This document shows positions 43,258 through 52,227 of a stretch of 64,000 nucleotides of DNA, piece after piece. The position numbers and the translations under genes are program-made. Every line of letters begins with the position of its first letter. Within the stretch, counting starts at the first letter, position 1. The notes under the pieces were generated by a model, which saw only the letters and a program-made list of their open reading frames with translations, was not told where the DNA came from and did no database searches. The stretch comes from E44-bin46 sp964354655 (lineage in GTDB: Bacteria > Chloroflexota > Dehalococcoidia > Dehalococcoidales > E44-bin46): contig CAYHAL010000003.1 in assembly GCA_964354655.1 (NCBI GenBank), positions 11,505 to 75,504 of the forward strand, written 5' to 3'.

Positions 43258-44286
43258 TTGCTTGCTACTAAAAGATCGAAGGAGATTCAGGAGGTTATCT
43301 CCGATTTGGAGTCATTAAGGCATGACCCCGAATACAAGGAGGCGGCGGAGATCAATATCCAGTTCTTTAAGGCTGCCCGTTCCATATTCAGCTTTATCCA
43401 TTGGCTGACCTTTACCGCCCCTAAACTCAGAAAGAGGCGGGATGAGCTGCTTGAGCTGGGGGATCTGCCGCTAGAGAAGTGGCAGCAACGTGCCTACCAG
43501 GCACTTGCTGGCGTGGAGAGGCACAGCTTCGGCAGGAGGGTATCAGGCGGATTTACTCTGGAGCTTTCTCGGGCAATCCTAAGAGTCAAAAGGATTAAGG
43601 ATAGCGGTGAGGCTATGGTTTTGCTTGATGTGGGCTTTGGTGGTGGGGAATTGGGGTATCGGGTTGTTGAGCGGCTTCACCGTGTCCCCCTGGTCTATAT
43701 AGGGCTTGATAGCACCCCGGCCAACATAGGGGTGGCTCAGGAGGTTTTCCGACCTCTGTATGAGGCAGGGGAGATTATCTTCCGTGAGGTCCCGACATTG
43801 AACGATGAGGTCATAGATTTCCTTCGCCGGGAAGCCAGCGATACCTCCAAGAAGGTGGTGGCGGTGTGTCTGGGGGATATCTTTGACCTGGATAAGCATG
43901 TCTCGCCAGGGAAGATAGACCTTATCTGCCACTCCAGGGTCCTCCATCATATCAAGGCTGCCCTCAGGCCTCGCCTTGAAGATATCTGCCGCAGGCTGTC
44001 CCCGGTAACCTTGGAGATGGATGACCGTTACTGTTTTGGCTTCATGTTCTGGTCTATAGTGGGCACCTGGATAATCTATCCCAGCGTCACTCTGCTCAAT
44101 GGGGGTATTATAAGCTGGCTTAGGGACCCGGCTGAGGAGGAGTTGACCGGGTATTACAAGCTGGAGTCGCCCTTCTGCTATGCCCGCTTAATCCTAGGCC
44201 AGGATGCCTTTTTCCAAGAGGCGAAGTGGAAGACGGCAGCAAGGACGTTGACCCGGGGTTTCTCATTCAGGGAGGGCTTAGGTTAG
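43258..44286 (+). CDS. Class I SAM-dependent methyltransferase-like protein
   Basis: About 342 residues. The AdoMet loop is VLLDVGFGGGELGYRV near residue 125, followed by an acidic residue in YIGLDSTPANIG and a CHSRVLHHI segment in the place of post-motif II/III. The N-terminal 100 residues and the Trp/Phe-rich C-terminus are not recognised. The frame is open to 43240, but the GGAGG at 43242-43246 favours TTG 43258. The substrate is unknown. It runs toward the acyl-CoA ligase, the ends 10 bases apart. It ends in TAG. Confidence 0.6.
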   Translation: MLATKRSKEIQEVISDLESLRHDPEYKEAAEINIQFFKAARSIFSFIHWLTFTAPKLRKRRDELLELGDLPLEKWQQRAYQALAGVERHSFGRRVSGGFTLELSRAILRVKRIKDSGEAMVLLDVGFGGGELGYRVVERLHRVPLVYIGLDSTPANIGVAQEVFRPLYEAGEIIFREVPTLNDEVIDFLRREASDTSKKVVAVCLGDIFDLDKHVSPGKIDLICHSRVLHHIKAALRPRLEDICRRLSPVTLEMDDRYCFGFMFWSIVGTWIIYPSVTLLNGGIISWLRDPAEEELTGYYKLESPFCYARLILGQDAFFQEAKWKTAARTLTRGFSFREGLG

Positions 44287-44296
44287 CCCCTTTCGC

Positions 44297-45787
44297 CTAT
44301 AGATTGGAGTGCGTGAGCTGGCAGCGGTTGATCTTCCCTGAGCCGGTCTTAGGGATACTGACCAAGAACTGGTATCTCTTGGGCAGTTTAAAGTCAGCCA
44401 GGTTCTGACGGCAAAAGTTGGCTATATCTTCGGTGGCAGTTCTCTGCCCCTCTTTGAGCGCGATGAAGGCGGTAGGTACCGCTGTGCCGTCTGCTTCCTT
44501 AACTCCCACATAGGCTGCTTCGGCAACAGCGGGATGCCTTAAGAGCACCTCCTCGACCTCCCAAGGAGAAATTTTTAGCCCTGAGGTGGTGACTATGATG
44601 AACGACTTCTTTTCCATATACTCAAGGTAACCATCTTTATCCATCCTGACCAAGTCCCCGGTATGAAACCAGCCGTCTCTGATGACCTGAGCGGTGAGTT
44701 CGGGGGCCTTGTAGTATTCCTTCATCATCCAGGGCGGTTTGAACAAAGCCTCGCCTATCTCGCCCACAGCCACCTCGCCGCCGTTGTCATCCGCTATTTT
44801 GAAGTCGCAAATGGGCTTGCCCACTGTCCCCAGCCTCTGGTCCTTGATAGTGCTCATGGAGACTACTGAGAGCTCGGAGAGACCATATGTCTCACAAAGG
44901 GTTATATTGAACTTGTCCTCCAGTGTCTTCATCAGGCGGACTGAGGTCTTGGCCCCGGCGGTAGAGGCTACACGAAATGACTTGAGGTCATAGTCCTTAA
45001 TAATCTCCTCTCGAAGCATGGCTAGAGAGTTGTGGATTGCCGGAACCCCGAAGAGGATGCTTCCCCTCTCCCTCTCTATAGTTTCCAGAGTAACCCTGGG
45101 AGTGAATTGGGGGATTATCACCACCGTGGCTCCTTTCATGATGGAGCCGAACAGAACCTCGCCCAATCCAAAAAGGTAGAAGAAAGGAACGGTATCCATA
45201 ACTACATCGTCTCTACCCCGTCCTATGCCCTCGGAGACTATGTTGGGAGTCCCCAGAAGGGAGGCGTGGGTATGCACCACTCCCTTCTGCCTCCCCAGCA
45301 CACCCGAGGTGTAGATGATGGTAGCGTTGTCCTTATCATTTATATCAATATTGGGGCAGAGTGTGGAGCTGTCCGCCAGCATTGTCTTGTAGGAATCTCC
45401 GTTGACCTCCAGAACCTGCTCCAGCAGGGGGATGTCAGGCATGAGGGGGGTGAGCATCTGGGGGAAGTCCCCTTCCGTTATGAGAAATTTGGCATCGGAA
45501 TCGCGTAAGAGGGGAGCAAGCTCGGGCGCTTTGAGCTTGGAGCTGAGGAGAACGGCAACGCCACCAGCCTTGATAACCCCGAAGTAATTTATCACCCACT
45601 CAGGGCTGGGGGACATTAAGATGGTGGCATGGTCACCATATTCTAATCCCAGCCCTAGTAGGGCATTTGCCACTCGGTTCGAGGCTTGGTCTAGCTCGCT
45701 GTAGGTAACCCGCTGGGGTCCGAGAACCAGGACGGTCTTCTCTGGCACCTCGCTGGCAGTTATCTCCAGAATCTGCCTTAGGTTCAT
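44297..45787 (-). CDS. AMP-dependent acyl-CoA synthetase/ligase
   Basis: A 496-residue ANL-superfamily enzyme activating a carboxylic acid with ATP. Motifs are ATIIYTSGVLGRQKGVVHTH (P-loop-like A3, with Gly-Val-Leu in place of the usual Gly-Thr-Thr-Gly), CETYGLSELS (A5), GWFHTGDLVRMDKDGYLEYMEKKSFIIVTTSGLKISPWEVEEVL (A7-A8) and the C-terminal catalytic Lys in PKTGSGKINR. The substrate cannot be told; fatty or aromatic acids are common. It ends in TAG. Confidence 0.88.
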   Translation of the reverse strand: MNLRQILEITASEVPEKTVLVLGPQRVTYSELDQASNRVANALLGLGLEYGDHATILMSPSPEWVINYFGVIKAGGVAVLLSSKLKAPELAPLLRDSDAKFLITEGDFPQMLTPLMPDIPLLEQVLEVNGDSYKTMLADSSTLCPNIDINDKDNATIIYTSGVLGRQKGVVHTHASLLGTPNIVSEGIGRGRDDVVMDTVPFFYLFGLGEVLFGSIMKGATVVIIPQFTPRVTLETIERERGSILFGVPAIHNSLAMLREEIIKDYDLKSFRVASTAGAKTSVRLMKTLEDKFNITLCETYGLSELSVVSMSTIKDQRLGTVGKPICDFKIADDNGGEVAVGEIGEALFKPPWMMKEYYKAPELTAQVIRDGWFHTGDLVRMDKDGYLEYMEKKSFIIVTTSGLKISPWEVEEVLLRHPAVAEAAYVGVKEADGTAVPTAFIALKEGQRTATEDIANFCRQNLADFKLPKRYQFLVSIPKTGSGKINRCQLTHSNL

Positions 45788-46091
45788 ATTACCTCATCGT
45801 AAGAAAAGGGGAATGGGGAGATTCCCCCTTTTATCTATTGACAAATTCGCTGAGTCCATATAGTATATCACAAGGCTTAGTGTTAAGCATAAGTAATCTT
45901 TGAGTTCCAGCCGGTACCAGCCTCAAAGTTGATATATTTTTGTTGGGTAATTAAAGGCTACATGCGAGCTACAGCACTATATCTTGGTCGAGCTTAAGCA
46001 GTAGCTATAACTATATAAAAAGAATTCTAGGGCTCGACTAATCGGTGTACCGCTTCGGTATATTGAGGTCTAGCCAGAAAGTGAAATAAAT
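45788..46091. other. Divergent intergenic region
   Basis: No gene seen. A GGGGAAT/ATTCCCC hairpin lies at 45811-45831, a plus-strand promoter at 45838-45866, and a leader of about 220 bases precedes the U32-type gene. Confidence 0.4.
45838..45866 (+). promoter_or_regulatory. Promoter of U32-type gene
   Basis: TTGACA (45838-45843), 17 bases, TAGTAT (45861-45866), on the plus strand. Confidence 0.6.
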
Positions 46092-47228
46092 ATGCATTTA
46101 TTAGTGCCCGCGAACTGGGATAGGGAACTTATATCTCCTCTAAGCCAGATTAAGGCAGATATCGAAGTATATGGCGTTTTACCCATCTCCATGATGGGTA
46201 GCGGAGGCTCAGGGCCGAATATCCCCCAGATGACACCAGAGCAGGCGGAGGAATACATCAACATGGTTCATTCCGCAGGCTTAACCTTTAATTACCTTCT
46301 TAATGCTCCATGCATGAATAACATGGAGTGGCAGGAGGATACTAATCGGGAATTAGTCCAACATCTGGAGTGGCTCAGCAATGCCAAGGTGGACAGCGTC
46401 ATTGTGGCTATCCCATACTTGCTAGAGCTTATAAAGACTCAGTTTCCTCATCTTAGAGTAGAGGTATCAACCATAGCTCACGTAGAGAGCGTAGCCCGGG
46501 CTAAGTTTTTTGAATCTCTGGGAGCTGACTCCATTAACCTGCACTCCAACATAAACCGGGATTTCAAACTACTCAAGGCTATTAGAAGTGCGGTAAACTG
46601 TGAGCTCGGTGTACTGACAAACACCAGCTGTCTCTATCAGTGCCCTTACGAGTACTATCACAACAATACCCTGGGGCATGCTAGTCAAAGCTACAACCCG
46701 CTTAATGGCTTCTATATGGACTACTGTGTACTTCACTGTGCTTTGAGCAGTATCAGTGATACCTCTCAATTTATTAAATCTCGTTGGATAAGACCTGAAG
46801 ACATACATATTTATCAAGAAATGGGCATTGATTTCTTCAAAATCGGCGGTAGAGCAATGCCTACGAAGTGGATTATAAATGTTGCTACGGCATATTCCTC
46901 ACTTCGTTACCAAGGAAACCTGCATGATATTTTAAACAACTTTAGCCCGAAGACCAGTAACGCAAAATCAAATCTATCCAGCACACAAATCACTACAATG
47001 GCTTCGCCGCCCAGTGTTTATTTTGACAACCAGGCTCTGGAAGGTTTTATCGATTTCTTTAAGACAAAGGATTGCCTATCTGGGTGCAGTAATTGCCATT
47101 ACTGCCAAGAGGTAGCTGATAAGGTGGTCAAGTTCGACCGCCATGAGATAGATAAATACATGTCTGCGCTCAAAAAGTTCCTAGATGACCTCGTCAGTAG
47201 CAGGATATTCCACCCGGTCTCAGCATAA
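46092..47228 (+). CDS. Peptidase U32/UbiU-like iron-sulfur protein
   Basis: A 378-residue protein of the U32 (collagenase-like, UbiU/RlhA) family. VEVSTIAHVESVARAKFFESLGADSINL is the family's barrel segment. Cysteines in NTSCLYQCPYEYY and MDYCVLHC fit the four-Cys 4Fe-4S site of the family, and IRPEDIHIYQEMGIDFFKIGGRAM matches its C-terminal conserved block. An extra Cys cluster (CLSGCSNCHYC) follows. Members modify RNA or ubiquinone precursors rather than proteins; the target here is unknown. It ends in TAA. Confidence 0.75.
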   Translation: MHLLVPANWDRELISPLSQIKADIEVYGVLPISMMGSGGSGPNIPQMTPEQAEEYINMVHSAGLTFNYLLNAPCMNNMEWQEDTNRELVQHLEWLSNAKVDSVIVAIPYLLELIKTQFPHLRVEVSTIAHVESVARAKFFESLGADSINLHSNINRDFKLLKAIRSAVNCELGVLTNTSCLYQCPYEYYHNNTLGHASQSYNPLNGFYMDYCVLHCALSSISDTSQFIKSRWIRPEDIHIYQEMGIDFFKIGGRAMPTKWIINVATAYSSLRYQGNLHDILNNFSPKTSNAKSNLSSTQITTMASPPSVYFDNQALEGFIDFFKTKDCLSGCSNCHYCQEVADKVVKFDRHEIDKYMSALKKFLDDLVSSRIFHPVSA

Positions 47229-47345
47229 TTGAACATTAGCTTGAATCCTTACCTCATTGCACGATTTAATCTTTTGTTATATGTGATAACCTAGCTAGAT
47301 AATCCTCCCTCCCCCACTGGGAGGCATTTTTCAGGTAAAAGAAAA

Positions 47346-47368
47346 AGCCCCGCCATGAAAGCGGGGCT
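47346..47368 (-). terminator. Intrinsic terminator (minus strand)
   Basis: An 8-bp GC-rich stem (AGCCCCGC/GCGGGGCT) with 7-base loop, followed on the minus strand by TTTTTCTTTT. It would end transcripts coming from tRNA-His and tRNA-Arg. Confidence 0.8.
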
Positions 47369-47437
47369 GCTAATGAGAGGGGTAGCGACAAAGAAACAGT
47401 TTGAATCGGACGTTATGCCGGTCTTGTCCTGCGACTT

Positions 47438-47857
47438 TTGTTAGACAAGCTTTTAACCGACAACGATTTTGTATTTGCCCATCCTGATGGCACTCCTTTA
47501 GATCCAAGTAGTATTACTCATGTGTTTATCAAAGTGATCCGTGAAGCCGGGTTAAAGTTGAGGTTGCACGATTTGCGGCACAGCTATGCCTCCATCATGC
47601 TGGCGGCAGGGGTAAATGTGAAGGCAATCAGTGAGAGCTTGGGGCATGCAAACATCGGGATTACGCTTGATATTTATAGCCATCTTTTGCCTGGTGTGGG
47701 TAGGACAGCGGCTGAACGCTTTGATAAACTCCTTAAGCCCTGGCTGGGTGACATAGATGTCGGCAAAATGTCGGCAAAGGGCGACGATTTAGGTGCGCGC
47801 CTAGAGGGATTCGAACCCACGACCCTCGGTTCCGAAGACCGATGCTCTATCCGCTGA
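47438..47857 (+). pseudogene. Tyrosine recombinase (integrase), C-terminal remnant
   Basis: About 139 residues that cover only the end of a phage-type integrase. HDLRHSYASIMLAAGV, ISESLGHANIGITLDIYSHLLP give the catalytic HxxR, H and Tyr; the first catalytic Arg and the whole N-terminal part are missing, and a TGA precedes the frame at 47402. The 3' end runs antisense through tRNA-Arg (ARLEGFEPTTLGSEDRCSIR), the usual layout of an integrase beside its attachment site. Probably inactive. Confidence 0.85.
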
Positions 47858-47868
47858 GCTATAGGCGC
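47796..47868 (-). tRNA. tRNA-Arg (anticodon TCG)
   Basis: Seven-base-pair acceptor stem GCGCCTA/TAGGCGC, D arm GCTCAGCGGATAGAGC, anticodon loop CTTCGGA (TCG at 47833-47835), T loop TTCGAAT, discriminator G; CCA is not encoded. Its 3' half (47797-47838) is the attachment-site core copied at 41080-41121. Confidence 0.95.
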
Positions 47869-47879
47869 TAGATTATTGG

Positions 47880-47954
47880 GGTGGGTGGAGGGATTCGAAC
47901 CCACGCTCTCCAGGGCCACAACCTGGCGCCTTAAACCACTAGGCGACACCCACC
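47880..47954 (-). tRNA. tRNA-His (anticodon GTG)
   Basis: Acceptor GTGGGTG/CACCCAC with an extra 5' G (position -1) opposite discriminator C, as in all tRNA-His; anticodon stem-loop CCAGG-TTGTGGC-CCTGG; T loop TTCGAAT. It is just upstream of tRNA-Arg on the same strand and probably in one transcript. Confidence 0.95.
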
Positions 47955-48034
47955 ACAAAGTATAAACATTATAGCTAAAAAACCTTATCCTGGCAATGTG
48001 TTGGGGGTTGTTTGTTAACCTATTACCAGACCAG

Positions 48035-48325
48035 TCACAACCTTCGAACTAGCTCTACCACAGTAACCCCGGCTCCTCCCTCCCCATATTCACCAGCTCG
48101 GAATGATTTGACTAGAGGGTGTTTGGCAAGCTGTTCCCTGATTACTTGGCGTAGAGTGCCCGTCCCCTTACCATGGATTACCCTTACTTGGTATAAACCA
48201 GCCATAAAGGCATCGTTTAGATATTTATCTAATTTGGGCAGGGCTTCATCCACCGTCAGCCGACGAAGGTGTATCTCGCCTATTATCGGTGTTACATTGC
48301 CCCCAGATGTGCTCTTGTTTGCCAT
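48035..48325 (-). CDS. Stand-alone Smr-domain protein
   Basis: A 96-residue protein that is almost entirely an Smr domain (the C-terminal domain of MutS2). It begins with IGEIHLRRLTVDEALPKLDKYL (usual LDLRG-type start), then VRVIHGKGTGTLRQVIREQL and GVTVVELV. Smr domains cut or bind nucleic acids, recently linked to ribosome rescue. It lacks the MutS ATPase part. It ends in TGA. Confidence 0.8.
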   Translation of the reverse strand: MANKSTSGGNVTPIIGEIHLRRLTVDEALPKLDKYLNDAFMAGLYQVRVIHGKGTGTLRQVIREQLAKHPLVKSFRAGEYGEGGAGVTVVELVRRL

Positions 48326-48411
48326 GGCTTATACCCTCTGGCTGATTTCAAAATCAGGCCCATACCCCGCCAAAACTTCCTGAGTTTCGGCAGATGATAG
48401 AGGTTGAGCAT

Positions 48412-49092
48412 TTAACTGATAGAGATCAAGCCCTGCTTTATAGCCAGAACCACCGCCTCAGTGCGAGCATTGGCATTCAGTTTACGCAAGATGGAAGTAA
48501 CGTGATTCTTAATAGTTTGCTCGCTAATGCCAAGTTTAACTGCAATCTGCTTATTAAGGTAGCCCTGAGCCATGTAATTGAGGATTTCTGTCTCCCTTAG
48601 GGTTAGCGGAGAGATGAAGGCTTCGGCTTCGTATCGCTGAGACAGCTCATGAAACTGTTGTAACACTTGTTCAGCTACTTTTGGTCGGGTAACCAGGCCT
48701 TCATTAATAGGGTGCTCGCCACAAGCCACACGCCTGATGGTATCGACTAGCTGGTCAGCAGTAATTTCCTTCTCCAAGTAGGCTGCAGCTTGGGCTTTGA
48801 GTGCCAGAAAGAGTTGGGCATCACTGGCGTTGGAAGTAAGCACAATTACGCCGATGCTGGGCGAGTGTTGTTTTATCTTGCGCGCCAAGGCTAAGCCGTT
48901 GTCAGTAGGACCATCAATATCCACTAGGGCTACGTCAGGCGGTAGGTTGCCTATGGTTGATAGCACTCCGCTATCGAGCTCAGCAGCACCTGAAATTTCT
49001 ATATCTTCCACAGAGGAGAGTGAATGCTCTATTCCCTGCCGAAGCAAGAATTGCTGACTAAGTATAAAGACCTGTATTTTATTTTTCTTCAA
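48412..49092 (-). CDS. NarL/LuxR-family response regulator
   Basis: A 226-residue two-domain protein. The receiver domain (residues 1-120) has the phospho-acceptor Asp in VALVDIDGP; the C-terminal LuxR helix-turn-helix reads LTLRETEILNYMAQGYLNKQIAVKLGIS and TIKNHVTSILRKL. Its start lies inside the end of the upstream sensor gene (14-base overlap), so they form a pair. It ends in TAA. Confidence 0.88.
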   Translation of the reverse strand: MKKNKIQVFILSQQFLLRQGIEHSLSSVEDIEISGAAELDSGVLSTIGNLPPDVALVDIDGPTDNGLALARKIKQHSPSIGVIVLTSNASDAQLFLALKAQAAAYLEKEITADQLVDTIRRVACGEHPINEGLVTRPKVAEQVLQQFHELSQRYEAEAFISPLTLRETEILNYMAQGYLNKQIAVKLGISEQTIKNHVTSILRKLNANARTEAVVLAIKQGLISIS

Positions 49093-52000
49093 AGGGGTTC
49101 ACCTCCTCATATTCTGCCTTGCGATAAGGAGGGGTAGTAATTTTTGCCAGATGCAGAAAAACCTCAACTAGGTCAGGGTCAAATTGCGTGCCAGCACCCC
49201 GTTTTATTTCCTCCCGTGCTTGCTCGTAGGATAAGGTATCAGAGTATCGTCGTTCGGAAGTCATAGCGGCGAAGGCATCAGCTATAGCCAAAATTCGGGC
49301 TTCTAGTGGAATATCTTTGCCCTTCAGCCCTTTGGGATAGCCACTCCCATCGTACTTCTCATGGTGGTGCAGGATACCAGGGACACAAGGGGCTAACTCA
49401 CGAACACGCCTAACAATAGTTGCTCCCAGTTGAGGATGATTCTTGATCGCTTCCCATTCCTCATCGGTCAGCTTGCCCGGCTTATTAAGTATCCCGTCAG
49501 TGATGCCAATCTTGCCAATATCATGCAGCAAGGCACAGGTACTCAGCCGAGTTATTTCCAGCGGCTCCAGATTAAGAGCTTCAGCTAGAGCCACAGCATA
49601 CTGATTAACCTTCCCGGAGTGGCTACGAGTATAGTGATCCCTAGCATCTACAGTAGCTGCCAGGGCATAGATGGTGCTTAAGGCTTCGCTGCCTCCATTA
49701 CTGCCAAAACCAACCATGGCTTCATCTAGAGTAAGCAAAGTCCCAGAGGCACGATAACTCCGATTACCGCCGCTGCGTTTAGCCTCATAAAGCGCAGCGT
49801 CAGCAGCAGCGATAATCTCATTCGGTCCTATACCATCAGCCGGCCAACTAGCCAAACCGAAACTGGCGGTGATTGGGATATAGCCTGCTTTCACTTCCAA
49901 AGCGATGCATTGGCGGACTCGTTCCGCTACTTGGTAGGCAGCATCAATAGTCGTCTGGGGCAAAAGAATAGCAAACTCATCCCCGCCATAGCGAAACGGC
50001 TGGTCAGCATTCCTTATCGCCCCTTTTATAATACCACCGATTTGCCTCAGCATTTTATCACCGGCTAAATGCCCATAGTTATCGTTATAGACCTTAAACG
50101 TGTCAAGGTCAAGGATGATTATTGAGAATATGCCGCCATAGCGAGAGTGCCGCCCAATTTCACTGGCAACAAGTTCATCTAGAGAACGGCGGTTTAGTAA
50201 TCCGGTAAGTTCATCAATGCGCGCCCTATGCTCTGCTTCAGCATAAAGCCGAGAATTTTCGACAGATGCCGTAATCCGCGAAGCCAGCTCCTCAAGAAGT
50301 TCTATGTGCCTTTTGCGGTACGCATTGGGGTGACAGCTAGCCACAATTAGACTGCCAATAGCTTCATCACGCGCTATTAACGGAAAGTAAGCAATCGAGC
50401 GCACCCCCTGCCCAAGATGGTATTTCCCAGTAACAAACTTGCATTCCTGGGCTAGGTCAGACTCAATCATGGGCTTCTTGTGGCTGACTACCCATTCTGT
50501 AGCTGTACCCTTGATTGGTATTCGCTCCCCCGCCTGCCAGGCTGAACCAATATCAGAGGATAGCGCCAGAAAGCAAAGCTCGTTCTCTTCAATCAGAACA
50601 ATCGCCGCCCAACTAACATCGACCGCTTTCTTTAGCTCGGTTATAAAGCTATCGTACGTTCTCTGAATATCCAGACTGGAGGTGATAATGGCGCTTGAGC
50701 GATTGATTATTGATAGCTCCTCTTGACGCTCTCTGAGTTGCTCACGAAGGTATTCCTTCTCCATACTTACCGCTACCTGCTTGGCAACATCCTCAAGAAG
50801 ACGCAAATCTCCGAGTAAGTATCTTCCTAATTGCTTTTTGTCCAGCACCAGAATGCCTATTAACCTATCACGGCTTACCAACGGGATAAATAACTCTATG
50901 CCCATTGACTCAATTTCCTTCTTTTCTGACCCCCATAGACTGAGAAATTCGGGTAGAATAGCTAAATTCTGTCTAGTCAATGGCTTACGTTCCCGTCTCA
51001 GATACTCCGCAATGGGATTGGCTTTTTGCAATTGCAGATTAGATAAGGGATTGTCTTCCGAGTTAGGCTCAACAAACTGGGCAGTGAAATCTCCATTGCC
51101 AGCCTCAGGGAACAGCAGGCATGCCTTACTACAGCCCATGGCTTTAGTGGCCAGCGTTAGCAGCTCTCCACCCTGTTCTCTAAAGCTGAAAACATTATGG
51201 ATTCTGCTGGCAAAATTAGACAATTCCTGGCGGTAATCGTAGCTTCGCCCATAAAAAAATTTACTTAACTTCTCAAAGAGACGCCTGGCAAAGAGAAAGC
51301 CGCGCAGGTTATAGATAAATATGGCAACCAAAACAGCAAGCGTAGTAGCTATGAAGGTGGCGGTAAAATCAATCTCAAAGTGGAGCAAAGTATGAAGGGC
51401 AACCAGCAAAAGCCAGTAGCTAGCAGCACCAATAGTCCCCAGGGTTGCCCATACCAGCGTTCGCCGTAAAACAGACCTGATATCAAGCAACTGATGCTGA
51501 ATAATGGCATAACTCAGAACGAAGGCACAAATTAGGTTACCAAAATGGCTTACCGGGTATTCTTTCCACGGGAGGAAGACGCCAGCGAAGGTAAAAACAG
51601 CCAAAACAAAGATACTAAGCAGCAGGGAAATGATTTGATTGTGCAATACCGGGTTATCTAAAATCCTCAGTCTCCTCCAGAAGACATAAACAGTCCTAAC
51701 CAGCAAGGTCAGGAGGGGAATGGCTATGAACACCCATCCTTCACCATATACAGGATAAAGCTTGTCACCATTAACAATAACATCTTTGGGAACATAACCC
51801 AGCACTACTAGAGCGATGACAAATGCCAGTGAACCATAAGCAGCCGGTAGCCAGCGCCCCCTACCTGGCGGGTAGAAGGCAGAAGCAAAGCAATAGAATT
51901 GCACTATCACCAAGGTGAATACAATGACAATGATTTGAAATAAAAGGAAATTATGCTGCGGGAAGAAGTTGCTACGGAAGAGGAAATCAACAAGACTCCA

Positions 52001-52156
52001 CATCATAGCAACACTTAGGAACACGGTGAAGAGCCTGTGCTCCACCCGCCACGGACGGCTCCTAGTAGTGGTGATGAATAGCGGGATATAAGCAATGGTA
52101 GCAATTAAAGGAAATAGAGCATAAATACTTATATGAGGAATGTTCATACGAGGCAA
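49079..52156 (-). CDS. Membrane sensor with GAF, GGDEF and HD-GYP domains
   Basis: 1025 residues. The N-terminal 290 hold about eight membrane helices of the 7TM histidine-kinase-N type. Two GAF-like domains follow (about 320-470 and 490-640). The GGDEF domain carries RYGGDEFAILLPQ near 750 and looks active for c-di-GMP synthesis. The HD-GYP domain shows LLHDIGKIGITDG and HHEKYDGSGYPKG, expected to break down c-di-GMP. Having both activities in one chain suggests switching by the sensor part. There is no kinase domain, although it overlaps a response regulator gene. It ends in TAA. Confidence 0.88.
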   Translation of the reverse strand: MPRMNIPHISIYALFPLIATIAYIPLFITTTRSRPWRVEHRLFTVFLSVAMMWSLVDFLFRSNFFPQHNFLLFQIIVIVFTLVIVQFYCFASAFYPPGRGRWLPAAYGSLAFVIALVVLGYVPKDVIVNGDKLYPVYGEGWVFIAIPLLTLLVRTVYVFWRRLRILDNPVLHNQIISLLLSIFVLAVFTFAGVFLPWKEYPVSHFGNLICAFVLSYAIIQHQLLDIRSVLRRTLVWATLGTIGAASYWLLLVALHTLLHFEIDFTATFIATTLAVLVAIFIYNLRGFLFARRLFEKLSKFFYGRSYDYRQELSNFASRIHNVFSFREQGGELLTLATKAMGCSKACLLFPEAGNGDFTAQFVEPNSEDNPLSNLQLQKANPIAEYLRRERKPLTRQNLAILPEFLSLWGSEKKEIESMGIELFIPLVSRDRLIGILVLDKKQLGRYLLGDLRLLEDVAKQVAVSMEKEYLREQLRERQEELSIINRSSAIITSSLDIQRTYDSFITELKKAVDVSWAAIVLIEENELCFLALSSDIGSAWQAGERIPIKGTATEWVVSHKKPMIESDLAQECKFVTGKYHLGQGVRSIAYFPLIARDEAIGSLIVASCHPNAYRKRHIELLEELASRITASVENSRLYAEAEHRARIDELTGLLNRRSLDELVASEIGRHSRYGGIFSIIILDLDTFKVYNDNYGHLAGDKMLRQIGGIIKGAIRNADQPFRYGGDEFAILLPQTTIDAAYQVAERVRQCIALEVKAGYIPITASFGLASWPADGIGPNEIIAAADAALYEAKRSGGNRSYRASGTLLTLDEAMVGFGSNGGSEALSTIYALAATVDARDHYTRSHSGKVNQYAVALAEALNLEPLEITRLSTCALLHDIGKIGITDGILNKPGKLTDEEWEAIKNHPQLGATIVRRVRELAPCVPGILHHHEKYDGSGYPKGLKGKDIPLEARILAIADAFAAMTSERRYSDTLSYEQAREEIKRGAGTQFDPDLVEVFLHLAKITTPPYRKAEYEEVNPFEEK

Positions 52157-52227
52157 TTATTACCTCAAATAGGAAGGCTGTCAAGTGAAACTAAAGTAGG
52201 TAACCTAAAGTACGGCAGACTAAAGTA

